This document shows, piece by piece, positions 36,449 to 44,847 of a stretch of 44,847 nucleotides of DNA. The DNA lies in the NCBI GenBank assembly GCA_016194445.1, contig JACQBP010000045.1:1-44847 (forward strand), given 5' to 3'. The stretch comes from Candidatus Liptonbacteria bacterium. GTDB lineage: Bacteria > Patescibacteriota > Minisyncoccia > UBA6257 > 2-01-FULL-56-20. Position numbers and translations under genes: made by a program. Positions within the stretch are counted from its first letter, which is position 1. Each line of letters opens with the position of its first letter. The notes under the pieces are model-generated. The model was not told the DNA's origin. It did no database searches and saw only the letters and a list, made by a program, of their open reading frames with translations.

Positions 36449-36838
36449 TCATACCGAAGCGGCCATTTGCATCGCCCGACCCCTCCGCTTCCTCGGGCTC
36501 ACCTTCTTCGATCCCGTTTGCGAAACCTGCCCGACCGGCCCTTCAATCTCCCGAATCCAAGCTTCTCGCAAAGAAGCGCATAAGGCGAGATTGTAAGGGA
36601 TCGTGGAGTCAAAACCGTGCGATACGGCGCTCTGGAATCGAGCGTTCCCCGAGGTTTCGGCTGGCCAGAGCCAACCCAGACCGTTGGCAAAATCACCCTT
36701 CAACTGACCCAAGATGCAACTGTCCCGGTCATGCATTCTCAAACGCCGAAGGCTGATCCGCTTTTTCCAGTCAGGCATTCTTTGACTGAGAAGCTTGGCC
36801 CCTCGAGCCACATTCGCTTCCAACTCTTTCTGATCCAA
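36449..36838 (-). CDS. Hypothetical protein, TTG start
   Basis: SD GGGAGGTGG precedes TTG; (M)DQKELEANVARGAKLLSQRMPDW.... Confidence 0.5.
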   Translation of the reverse strand: MDQKELEANVARGAKLLSQRMPDWKKRISLRRLRMHDRDSCILGQLKGDFANGLGWLWPAETSGNARFQSAVSHGFDSTIPYNLALCASLREAWIREIEGPVGQVSQTGSKKVSPRKRRGRAMQMAASV

Positions 36839-36959
36839 CTGCCACCTCCCTCTAAAAAAAGGTTGAACTCTGCCTCGCGCTAGCAAAAATATAACACAAG
36901 CCCATTCCAAAAATCAAATTGTCCCCGCCACCACTCCTTTTTCTCATCTGGAGCAGACG

Positions 36960-37095
36960 TCTCGTAAAATTTTGGTTTCCGAAACCCCGCAGCCGGCGAG
37001 CTTGGTGTCGCCTTAGGCGACTCGCCGAGCGAGGACAGAATTATTCGCCGCTGGAGCGGATAATTCGAGGTTGAGGAAAGTAAAATTTTAAGAGA
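36960..37095. repeat. Structured intergenic element, copy D
   Basis: TCTCGTAAAATTTTGGTTTCC / GGAAAGTAAAATTTTAAGAGA; inner GAATTATTCG-CCGCTGGAG-CGGATAATTC. Confidence 0.85.
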
Positions 37096-37106
37096 CCATA
37101 TAAATC

Positions 37107-37556
37107 TCACCGAGTGACCTTAATCGTCTTCCCCAACTCTGCCGCCGGCGCCGCAACCGTAATCTCGGTGGTCGACGCGTTTTTTACGACCGTATAACCC
37201 GTGTCGTAATCGGTTACGCTCGTGTAGCGCGCGCTCGAAGTGGCTGGATCAAAAGGCAGATTGTTCATATAGTTCGGCACCAGACACGGCGCGATGTCAT
37301 AGTTCCCGGCCCCCACGGCCATTCTTTTAGTCGTCGTCGGAATATCACCATTCGCACAGGTAAAAATGCCCGTCCTCGTGTCCGCCACATTTTGCCGAAT
37401 GGCGTTTAGGATCGCATTTAAGTGCAAACTTCGTTCTGAATTTCGGGATGAGGCAAACTGCCCCACCGGATTCAACTTCACCACCCACACGCCCAAAATA
37501 ATCGCCAAAATGGCAATCGATATCAAAAGCTCCATCATCGTCAAACCCCTCTTCAT
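37107..37556 (-). CDS. Type IV pilin-like prepilin
   Basis: MKRGLTMMELLISIAILAIILGVWVVKLNPVGQ prepilin N-terminus. Confidence 0.85.
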   Translation of the reverse strand: MKRGLTMMELLISIAILAIILGVWVVKLNPVGQFASSRNSERSLHLNAILNAIRQNVADTRTGIFTCANGDIPTTTKRMAVGAGNYDIAPCLVPNYMNNLPFDPATSSARYTSVTDYDTGYTVVKNASTTEITVAAPAAELGKTIKVTR

Positions 37557-37572
37557 ATAAGTTAATTATACG

Positions 37573-37607
37573 CTAAAAACTACAACCTATCACCTACAAC
37601 CTAGTTT
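37573..37607. repeat. Heptanucleotide tract upstream of prepilin gene
   Basis: CTAAAAA CTACAAC CTATCAC CTACAAC CTAGTTT. Confidence 0.85.
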
Positions 37608-39036
37608 ATTGGACCTCCTCCCACGATATCAAACTATACTGATCACTGCTTAAAGGAAAACTTGGCGGCGGCCCATAAAGCAAGTAAGAATCGTAAATAT
37701 AATCTCGTTGCTGATAACCGTTCGAGGCCGAATAGTTAAAGGCGGGTCTAAGAGCGCTCCCTAACATCCCATACGAAGTAAAAAGCGCGCGACTAGAATT
37801 TGAACCGCAAAAGGCGTATGAATAACGCCCCACCCGCCCATTTTGTGTCATCATCGCGGCATCAACCCTTAAATCATCCTCGCTTACGAGTCCCACGTTA
37901 ATATTATTTTGAGCCAGGAGCGCTATCACGTCACTGCCATCGTAGTTAGTGTAGAGCACGTCGCTATTCACCGTAATACTCGACCGAGTCGCCGGGTTAT
38001 CCGGAAACCGGCCCGAAGCAATGGTTAATCTTTTATTCTTAATCTGACCTCGCACCCATAGATTATCTTCCACGAAAATATTCCCGTTCGCCGGAATCGT
38101 CCCCGTCGCAAATATAGTTTCGGTTTGAATGCTCCAGGTTCCCCATCCCGACTGACCCGAATTGCTGCAACCGCCTGGCGGCGCAGTGAGCGCCGTCACT
38201 TTATAAATCGTAAAAATCCCGCTGGTCGCTAACTGCAAATCGTATCCTAAAACCGTGGAACTGCCAAAATAAGTTCCACTCGCTTGCGCGGCAGTTTTGA
38301 TCAAGGCCAAATCTTGAGTTATTTTTCCAAAATCCACCGCCGGCACCGGAAACTGTCGGCCCGCCATAAAAACATCCGGCCGACTCGGCACGGCCGCCGG
38401 CGGCAATGGATCGGTGGGTGCCGAGTGGGTGTGCACCCCAAATTCATTAGCGCCACTGTGATCCGGATCATCAAAAGTGGTTTGAGCGCTCGTGACCAGG
38501 TTATGAGCCAAACCGTCAAACCGCAAGCCCGAGTTGGAATGAACCAAACCAAACACCTCCGCGGCCGAACCAAATCGAACGTAATCATTTAAAACCCAAG
38601 CGAATTTCGCAAAAGAAGGTATGCCCATCCTCACCTTAATTACCTTCTCCACTGAGCTGTCGGCTAAAGCCTTGCCGGTGCTTTTTATATTCACAATCGT
38701 GGAACCATTTGTCGGCGCCGTAATATCGAGTACAAACTGGCCGATCAAATTGCCGCTTTTATCGTAATAATTGTGAGTGTAAGGCCCGGCGCTACCTGTG
38801 CCATCCTGATAATCCTTCGGCGCGTGCGCTAAGTGCCAGCGATAGTACTCAATCCCCGACTCCGCGATGGTGAAGGCCAAAGATTTATTGAAAGCCCTCA
38901 CGGAAAGTTTAAGGAAGGAAAGAGCGGCAAACGTAAAACCGGAAATTAAAATGACCACGATCGCCGCAAAAAAAACCATCTGCAGCGACAACTGTCCCCC
39001 TCTTTTTCTAATTTGTATTATTCGTATCATTCGCAT
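37606..39036 (-). CDS. Pilus-associated exported protein (PilX-like position)
   Basis: N-terminal GGQLSLQMVFFAAIVVILISGFTFAALSFLKLSVRAFNKSLAFTIAESGIEYYRWHLAH; within pilin cluster. Confidence 0.65.
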   Translation of the reverse strand: MRMIRIIQIRKRGGQLSLQMVFFAAIVVILISGFTFAALSFLKLSVRAFNKSLAFTIAESGIEYYRWHLAHAPKDYQDGTGSAGPYTHNYYDKSGNLIGQFVLDITAPTNGSTIVNIKSTGKALADSSVEKVIKVRMGIPSFAKFAWVLNDYVRFGSAAEVFGLVHSNSGLRFDGLAHNLVTSAQTTFDDPDHSGANEFGVHTHSAPTDPLPPAAVPSRPDVFMAGRQFPVPAVDFGKITQDLALIKTAAQASGTYFGSSTVLGYDLQLATSGIFTIYKVTALTAPPGGCSNSGQSGWGTWSIQTETIFATGTIPANGNIFVEDNLWVRGQIKNKRLTIASGRFPDNPATRSSITVNSDVLYTNYDGSDVIALLAQNNINVGLVSEDDLRVDAAMMTQNGRVGRYSYAFCGSNSSRALFTSYGMLGSALRPAFNYSASNGYQQRDYIYDSYLLYGPPPSFPLSSDQYSLISWEEVQ

Positions 39037-39060
39037 GCATTAGTATAGTGGTATCACAAT

Positions 39061-39681
39061 TTAATTGCTTCTTAGGTTCCTGATGGTGATGGTATCTGAA
39101 AATAAAAGTGGGTTCGGCGCTTTGCCAGGATTAGTGTCCACGTGAACCGAAACCTTCACCACTCTTATTTTAGAAACATCCACCGTTGAAGTCATAGCCG
39201 TTTGCGTCCCGGTGTAACTGTCGTCAAAATAATCAAAAAAATTAGTGCCGGTCGCGTTCACCGCGTTGTAAATTACATTTTTGACGACTTCGCTTGAGGT
39301 TACATATTGAAACGTCCCCGTCGGTTTAATTACCCCTTTTTCAACCGTGCTTGTCACCAACGTGTACCTGACTCTTTCAAAAATTCCATCCTGATCAATA
39401 TCGCTGAAAAAAACCAGCGAACTGGTCGACGCCGATTGGATTGGATAAGCCCCGTTTGAAGCCGGACCTGCCGACCTGATATCAGTTACCATCACCTGAA
39501 AAGTTTGATCCAGGGTACTTCTTGATTGAAGTTTTTGATTCACAAAGTTCTCAATATTTGAAACGTTACTCGTTAAACTCGAAACGACCAAGACCAAAAC
39601 CGCCGAGATAGCCGCAAAAATTATCACCTCTACGAGCGAAAACCCATTCTTTGACTTTTTGTTATGTATTACCTTATCCAT
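39061..39681 (-). CDS. Prepilin-type N-terminal methylation motif protein (PilW-like)
   Basis: KNGFSLVEVIIFAAISAVLVLVVSSLTSNV. Confidence 0.82.
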   Translation of the reverse strand: MDKVIHNKKSKNGFSLVEVIIFAAISAVLVLVVSSLTSNVSNIENFVNQKLQSRSTLDQTFQVMVTDIRSAGPASNGAYPIQSASTSSLVFFSDIDQDGIFERVRYTLVTSTVEKGVIKPTGTFQYVTSSEVVKNVIYNAVNATGTNFFDYFDDSYTGTQTAMTSTVDVSKIRVVKVSVHVDTNPGKAPNPLLFSDTITIRNLRSN

Positions 39682-39704
39682 AATTCGGTTTTGTTTTATT
39701 CCTT

Positions 39705-39739
39705 CTACAACCTAAAACCTATCACCTAAAACCTGTTCT
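39705..39739. repeat. Heptanucleotide tract upstream of prepilin gene
   Basis: CTACAAC CTAAAAC CTATCAC CTAAAAC CTGTTCT. Confidence 0.85.
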
Positions 39740-41499
39740 TACTGCGGCTGCAATAAAATTTCTGCCTGTGTCCAATTGCCCACTACCGAAACCGAACTGG
39801 TCGCCGGATTGTATCCCGTCGCGCTAACTGTAATATCGTAGTCACCAGAGGCTAAGTTGTTGAATAAAGCTTGGGAGGGTGGCACGCACACCCCTTTAAA
39901 TTCAACACTCACATCATCGAGTCGCGGCGTGTAATTCTCATCCGCGGTTGAAAAATAAACTTTATATCGCAAGTAGCGATTACCAGAGAGTCCACTCCAC
40001 ACATTCGAACTCGAGGCAACGTAGTAGCTCGTAGCGGTGCCATCGGGTCCCACAAAATTCCAAGTCGCGTTGTCGTTGTTTGAAGCTAACTGAAACTTCA
40101 GACTGTCCGAGCCGGTTTGCGAAGGCTGAACTTGAGGATTCCAATTCAAACCGTAAAAACTGGCCGTTGAAGAACCAACATCAAAAGTATTCGAAACCAG
40201 CCAGCTCGTGGTCGAAGTGCTGTAAGTCGACGAAGCGTTCGCTAAAAGTTTTATGGTTCCGGCCGGATTCCCCGTGTCTAAACCGCCATCTTGGGCGGCA
40301 TACTGCCCCCCGGACCAATCCGTTTCTCTAAGAAAACTATGGCCAGTAATCGCGCTCGCTTGAAATCCAGATTTAGTTAAATTAACCGATGCTTCCAAAA
40401 CTCCATTCCCGTTCACACTATTTTTCACCGTTACTAAAAGCGACTTCGGCGCGGTCGGTTGAACCACAAACCTGAAATCGTAGGTGGAACTCGGATTCAC
40501 AATCATCGGCGAAAGCGGGACAGTTCCCAACAAATCATAACTGGCTTCATTCAATGGAAAAGAATAAGTGTCCCATTCAATATTGTTAAGGGACTTAGAA
40601 CTGCTCGATCCAGTGTTAGTGCTAGTTGTAAATTTTAAAACATCTGGGTTGGTACCAATCAGTCTCGTCCCGTTCATCGAAAAATGAATATTCGGGATTG
40701 CCTCACACCGGAGTCCCGAGGAGTCAACGTTGACTCGGCTTACCTTATCAATAGCAAAACTGATCGCGGTTACGGTTTGAGCCGCCACGGTGGCGTGCGG
40801 CTTGGTTGGATTCGGATTCCCCGCCGCTCCAATGGGATAAGTTTGATCCGAAGAGTAGCCGGCTTTACTCACGCTAATTTGATAACTTTGAGTGCTCGTG
40901 GGCACCCCCACTAGTTGCAACACGCCACTTGCGTTAGTCGCGTCGGTAAGATCAATCGTTGGCGTCACTGATGCGTTAACCACGTGCACATTCGCCGCGC
41001 TAACTGACGAACCAATCGCGTCAAAAACATTAATAAAAATCGAACCGTTGGTGCTCGCGCTCTCAAGATTCTTGGGCGCCACCGTGGTCGTAAAAACCAT
41101 CGGCACAAACTTTAAGCAAGTGAGGCAACTCACTTCGAGCTCCACTAATTTATAATCGGCCGGCGCGGTATCGTTCGGTGTGCCGCCCAAAGTCCCGTCA
41201 AACGGATCATCAATATTCCGGACCGTTGTCTTGACCGTAAAATTAACGTTATCAAACTTAATAACTTGAATTTGGGGAATTGCGCCCGCCGGCACTCCTC
41301 CTTGAGTCCCAACGCTGTCGTAAGTCATATTTCTCAAAATCTCGACTTGTCGGTTAAAAACCGACGTGGCTGCTCCTCTGATTTCTAAATTATTTACGGT
41401 GTCGAGAATTGAAAAATAAACTAAATAAATTCCGCCAAAAAGCATCACGATAATCGCGACGCTAATCACCACATCAATCAGGCTGAAGCCTTTTTTCAT
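39739..41499 (-). CDS. Large prepilin-like protein with carboxypeptidase-regulatory-like repeats
   Basis: MKKGFSLIDVVISVAIIVMLFGGIYLVYF N-terminus; SIFINVFDAIGSSVSAANVHVVN...LVGVPTSTQSYQISVSKAGYSSDQTYP. Confidence 0.8.
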   Translation of the reverse strand: MKKGFSLIDVVISVAIIVMLFGGIYLVYFSILDTVNNLEIRGAATSVFNRQVEILRNMTYDSVGTQGGVPAGAIPQIQVIKFDNVNFTVKTTVRNIDDPFDGTLGGTPNDTAPADYKLVELEVSCLTCLKFVPMVFTTTVAPKNLESASTNGSIFINVFDAIGSSVSAANVHVVNASVTPTIDLTDATNASGVLQLVGVPTSTQSYQISVSKAGYSSDQTYPIGAAGNPNPTKPHATVAAQTVTAISFAIDKVSRVNVDSSGLRCEAIPNIHFSMNGTRLIGTNPDVLKFTTSTNTGSSSSKSLNNIEWDTYSFPLNEASYDLLGTVPLSPMIVNPSSTYDFRFVVQPTAPKSLLVTVKNSVNGNGVLEASVNLTKSGFQASAITGHSFLRETDWSGGQYAAQDGGLDTGNPAGTIKLLANASSTYSTSTTSWLVSNTFDVGSSTASFYGLNWNPQVQPSQTGSDSLKFQLASNNDNATWNFVGPDGTATSYYVASSSNVWSGLSGNRYLRYKVYFSTADENYTPRLDDVSVEFKGVCVPPSQALFNNLASGDYDITVSATGYNPATSSVSVVGNWTQAEILLQPQ

Positions 41500-41539
41500 A
41501 CCAATCTAAATTATACCATTCCGTAAACTCCTTCTCACC

Positions 41540-41689
41540 AAGTTCCAACTTGTGTTCAGGGGCAACTCTCGCAGGCTCTGCCAGCTTGGTTCCCGAATCT
41601 TCGAGGGGTAGCAGTGCCGAGAGGGTAGGGCGACTTTCGCCGCTGGAGCGAAAGAACGCCCGGTGCCGCTGAACACACGTCAGGAACTT
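41540..41689. repeat. Structured intergenic element, copy G
   Basis: AAGTTCCAACTTGTGTTCAG / CTGAACACACGTCAGGAACTT; inner hairpin CTTTCG-CCGCTGGAG-CGAAAG. Confidence 0.85.
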
Positions 41690-41695
41690 ATCCCA

Positions 41696-42787
41696 CTATT
41701 GGCTCAACCCCTGCGAAATCGAGTAAATCGGCGTGATGATCGAAATGGCCACAAAACCCACAAACAGACCCATAAAAAGCAGCATCACCGGTTCGAGGAG
41801 TGTGGTTAAATTCCGCACTTTATTATCCACTTCCTCCGTGTAATATTCCGACAAATAAAAAAGATTGTCTTCCAAGTTGCCGGTGTTTTCCCCAATCTTA
41901 ATCATGCCGCACAAAAGAATGGGAAAAAACTTCTCGTTCAAACTCAAGTATTCGGCCAATTGCTGTCCTTTCCGGATATTCTCATCCGCGTTAGCTAGCG
42001 CCCGCCGGTAAACCAAATTATTAAAAGTGCTCGCCGTAATCGTGACCGCCTCCACAATTCTAATCCCGCTTTTAAGGAGCAGCCCCAAAATTCGAGTGAA
42101 GTTGGCCATATTAATGTTAATAGTGAGTCCCGAGAGTACCGGCACCATAAAAACCGATCGATCAAAAAAATATTTAAAAACCGGCAGTCGAATCAACAAT
42201 CTAAAAATCACTATGAGCAGTATCCCTCCGACCAACAATTCCCAACCGTACTGCTTAGTAAAATTTAGGACCTCAATCAGGATTCTCGTGGTGGCGGGCA
42301 ATTTTATGTTCAAACCCGTAAAAACTGGAATGATTTTCGGGAAAACTACGAAAGTCAAAAAACCGGTGATGGCGAGAGTGGCTATCAAAATCACCATTGG
42401 ATAAACCATGGCCGACCTAATTTTACTTCTCAAAACCTTAGCTTTTTTGAGTTCGTCCGCTAAATAAAGCAAGTTTTGAGCGAGCGTACCGCTCGTCTCG
42501 CCCACTCGAATGATATTGATAAAAAAATCCCCGAAGATGTGCTGATGGGCCTGAAGGCTGTCGGCCAAAGACTGACCCTTTTCAATGTCGCCAATCAGTC
42601 GGTCCACGATCTCGATGAGCGTCTTTGAGGTGATTTGATTGCGAATGATCTTAAGGCCCTCCACTAAAGGCAAACCGGCCTTAATCACAATCGCCAAGTG
42701 CCTGGCGAAATCAATCTTTTCCTGAACCGAAAGCCGTTCAAAAAAAGCTGGAAAACCCCCGTGGGCTGATTTTTTAGAACTCGGCAT
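41696..42787 (-). CDS. pilC: Type II secretion/type IV pilus F family inner-membrane protein
   Basis: FFERLSVQEKIDFARHLAIVIKAGLPLVEGLKII...NIIRVGETSGTLAQNLLYLADELKK...MIKIGENTGNLEDNLFYLSEYY. Confidence 0.93.
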   Translation of the reverse strand: MPSSKKSAHGGFPAFFERLSVQEKIDFARHLAIVIKAGLPLVEGLKIIRNQITSKTLIEIVDRLIGDIEKGQSLADSLQAHQHIFGDFFINIIRVGETSGTLAQNLLYLADELKKAKVLRSKIRSAMVYPMVILIATLAITGFLTFVVFPKIIPVFTGLNIKLPATTRILIEVLNFTKQYGWELLVGGILLIVIFRLLIRLPVFKYFFDRSVFMVPVLSGLTININMANFTRILGLLLKSGIRIVEAVTITASTFNNLVYRRALANADENIRKGQQLAEYLSLNEKFFPILLCGMIKIGENTGNLEDNLFYLSEYYTEEVDNKVRNLTTLLEPVMLLFMGLFVGFVAISIITPIYSISQGLSQ

Positions 42788-42804
42788 AGAAATCTATGAC
42801 TCCT

Positions 42805-42839
42805 GTCATAAGTTATTAGTTACCAGTCATAGGTTATTC
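42805..42839. repeat. Heptanucleotide tract upstream of pilC
   Basis: GTCATAA GTTATTA GTTACCA GTCATAG GTTATTC. Confidence 0.75.
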
Positions 42840-44132
42840 GTGAATAATCCTCAACACCTCCTCCAAACTCGTCTTTCCCTCGAGAGCTAGCGCCAAACCA
42901 TTCTGAAGCATCGTCTTCATCCCGTTTTTAATGGCGGCGTCCTTTATTGTTTGGTTATTTGCGCGAGCCATAATCAGTTCCCGAATTTCGTCGTTCACCT
43001 CGATCACTTCCCGAATGCCGATCCTGCCTTTATAACCAATTTTCCCGCAAGTCGCGCAACCTTCGCCAATGTAAAAAACTGGCTGCTTGTCTTTTAAACC
43101 AGGAATCATCTCTCTCACGCTTTGAAGCTCACTCGCGCTTAGATCCCGTTTCTTTTTACAGTCCGGACAAATCATTCTGACCAACCTTTGTCCCATCACA
43201 ATATTAATCGTCGAAGCGATCAAAAATGGCGGCACGCCCATATCCATCAGTCGGGGAAAAGTGGTCGCCGCGTCATTGGTGTGAAGGGTAGATAAAAGCA
43301 AGTGACCAGTCAGCGCGGCGTTGACCGCGATCCCCGCCGTTTCTTGATCTCGAATTTCACCAACCATAATCACGTTCGGATCCTGACGCAAAATTGACCG
43401 GAGGCCGTTCGCAAAAGTCAGACCCACTCTTGCGTCTGCCTGCACCTGCGTGATGCCCTCAAGTGAATACTCAATCGGATCCTCCACCGTAATAATCGAA
43501 GTCTCTGGCACATTCAGTTTTTTGAGAATCGTGTAAAGCGTCGTGCTCTTCCCAGAACCCGTCGGGCCGTTCGCCAAAATCATCCCGTAGGGCTTCTTGA
43601 TCGCCCGCTCCACTTTTTTAAGTTCCTCCGGCGCAAACCCCAAATCTTCCAAAGTGAAAGTTTGTGTTTCGGCAAGCAATCTCAAAACGGCATTCTCTCC
43701 GTAGTAAGTGGGCATAATCGAAACCCGCACATCAATCGCTCCCACTCCGTCCGGATCGGTCTTGAATCTTCCGTCTTGAGGCAAAAAGTGTTCGTCCGTC
43801 CGCAGTCCCGACATCACCTTAATCCGACTGATAATCTCCTGGTGGAGTGATTTGGTGATAAAAATCTTATCAAAAATATCATGGAGCATCCCATCAATCC
43901 TAAATCTCACCCTGATTTTATCCGGCGTGGGATCCAAATGCACATCCGAAGCTCTCGCCACGTAAGCGTACTTCACAAACAAATTGACCAAACTCACAAT
44001 CGAAACTTCGTCGATGGGCTTCGTAATTTGCTTCTCAATATCAAGCTTTAGGGAAGCAACATCCACCACTTCTTTTTTCTTAGGCGGATTCTCAATTTTG
44101 CTTTCGTCTTTTTTAGGACCAAAAATAGCCAT
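42834..44132 (-). CDS. pilB: GspE/PilB family type IV pilus assembly ATPase
   Basis: ARASDVHLDPTPDKIRVRFRIDGMLHD...ILANGPTGSGKSTTLYTIL...EDPIEYSLEGITQVQ...RSILRQDPNVIMVGEIRDQETA. Confidence 0.94.
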   Translation of the reverse strand: MAIFGPKKDESKIENPPKKKEVVDVASLKLDIEKQITKPIDEVSIVSLVNLFVKYAYVARASDVHLDPTPDKIRVRFRIDGMLHDIFDKIFITKSLHQEIISRIKVMSGLRTDEHFLPQDGRFKTDPDGVGAIDVRVSIMPTYYGENAVLRLLAETQTFTLEDLGFAPEELKKVERAIKKPYGMILANGPTGSGKSTTLYTILKKLNVPETSIITVEDPIEYSLEGITQVQADARVGLTFANGLRSILRQDPNVIMVGEIRDQETAGIAVNAALTGHLLLSTLHTNDAATTFPRLMDMGVPPFLIASTINIVMGQRLVRMICPDCKKKRDLSASELQSVREMIPGLKDKQPVFYIGEGCATCGKIGYKGRIGIREVIEVNDEIRELIMARANNQTIKDAAIKNGMKTMLQNGLALALEGKTSLEEVLRIIHE

Positions 44133-44201
44133 CGATAGTTTTCTTACTACTTTATTATAGTTTATTATAGCACGAAGCCAAATCAGCTAAAACCAAGTTA
44201 A

Positions 44202-44301
44202 CCCAGCTCCACGACTCCACAGCCGCGGCTTCAGGGCTATTCCCTTCGGGACCATACTGCCAATTCCTCCACGTCACACCTATGGCTTCCGTGGGGCTGG
44301 G
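44202..44301. other. Candidate structured intergenic element
   Basis: Outer CCCAGCTCCACG ... CGTGGGGCTGGG pairing with internal TCCCTTCGGGA hairpin. Confidence 0.4.
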
Positions 44302-44348
44302 CGAATTCCCCAGTCCTCTTGTGATTAGTCATTTGTTACAATAATGTC

Positions 44349-44513
44349 ATGTCCTCAAAATCCATCATCTGGCTCGGCATGATCGTGGGCTCGACGGCCG
44401 GCAGTTTTATCCCCTCTCTCTGGGGCTCCGGCGTTCTTTCTTACTCGTCTCTTTTATTTTCTACCCTCGGCGGTGTCGCCGGCATCTGGCTCGGGTTTAA
44501 ATTGAGCCGGTGA
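44349..44513 (+). CDS. Small Gly-rich membrane protein (54 aa), not in ORF track
   Basis: MSSKSIIWLGMIVGSTAGSFIPSLWGSGVLSYSSLLFSTLGGVAGIWLGFKLSR*. Confidence 0.55.
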   Translation: MSSKSIIWLGMIVGSTAGSFIPSLWGSGVLSYSSLLFSTLGGVAGIWLGFKLSR

Positions 44514-44640
44514 TTAGGTTTTCTTAGTGAAGAATGAACTTAGAAAACCAATCATCCTGAGGAGCAAGGCGAGGAGGTACCAAACACACTAGTGTGAGGT
44601 ACCGAGTGCACTTGCGACGTAGGATTACCTTTTTATTTAA

Positions 44641-44847
44641 TCAGTCAAAAATATTCACGAGATACTGGTCAATTTCGCGCTGGGACAAGTCGTATAAATA
44701 TTTGCCGCTGTTATGTAAATCAGTCGCAAGCGCTACGCCCACAAAACGCCAGTGCCACGGCTCGAATTGATAGTACGAATTGTTGGAAGGGTAAGAGAGC
44801 ACCAAGCCGAACTTGTACGCGTTTGTCTCCAACCATTTATAAGCTTT
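44641..44847 (-). CDS. M15 (VanY-like) D-alanyl-D-alanine carboxypeptidase, C-terminal part (runs off right edge)
   Basis: KWLETNAYKFGLVLSYPSNNSYYQFEPWHWRFVGVALA: conserved EPWHWR motif. Confidence 0.85.
   Translation of the reverse strand, partial: KAYKWLETNAYKFGLVLSYPSNNSYYQFEPWHWRFVGVALATDLHNSGKYLYDLSQREIDQYLVNIFD

Noticed and set aside
44202-44301. SRP RNA candidate (CCCGAAGGGA-like motif on minus strand)
   Set aside because: Lacks the conserved SRP domain IV GGUCAGG...GGAAGCAGCC signature.

Overview
This 44.8 kb window looks like a chromosomal segment of a Patescibacteria/CPR-type bacterium (inference from gene style: compact core genes, a short RF1, small GIY-YIG proteins, type IV pilus cluster). 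Recognisable content: cobO tail + ECF S-component, AI-2E transporter, efp, khpA, rpsP, two response regulators, short prfA, ndk, aspS, mgtC, 3-methyladenine glycosylase, RNase P RNA, glutaredoxin, RNase HI, DHH phosphoesterase, pgk, a HerA/VirD4-like ATPase, pyrG, rplU, mrdA/mreD/mreC/mreB, proS, mraY, dacA, scpB/scpA, DUF4015 glycoside-hydrolase-like, dnaX, and a type IV pilus cluster (prepilins, pilC, pilB). The most striking observation is on the minus strand at 11964..12609: the RNase P RNA gene (rnpB) appears to be interrupted inside its P3 helix by a complete small GIY-YIG nuclease ORF (12316..12576). The ORF is bounded by a perfect 19-bp inverted repeat that forms the P3 stem. The P1 and P2 5' strands lie on the far side of the ORF and pair with the P1/P2 3' strands about 600 nt away, and a good promoter (TTGCTA-17-TATAGT) sits immediately before P1. 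Other signals: an unidentified ~490-nt structured transcript (6923..7410), a displaced second copy of the prfA 3' end behind a hairpin, a family of about seven 130-150 bp structured intergenic elements with covarying stems and a conserved CCGCTGGAG loop, phase-perfect heptanucleotide tracts before several genes, and tandem unannotated microproteins with strong Shine-Dalgarno sites. All calls come from reading the sequence; no database searches were run.
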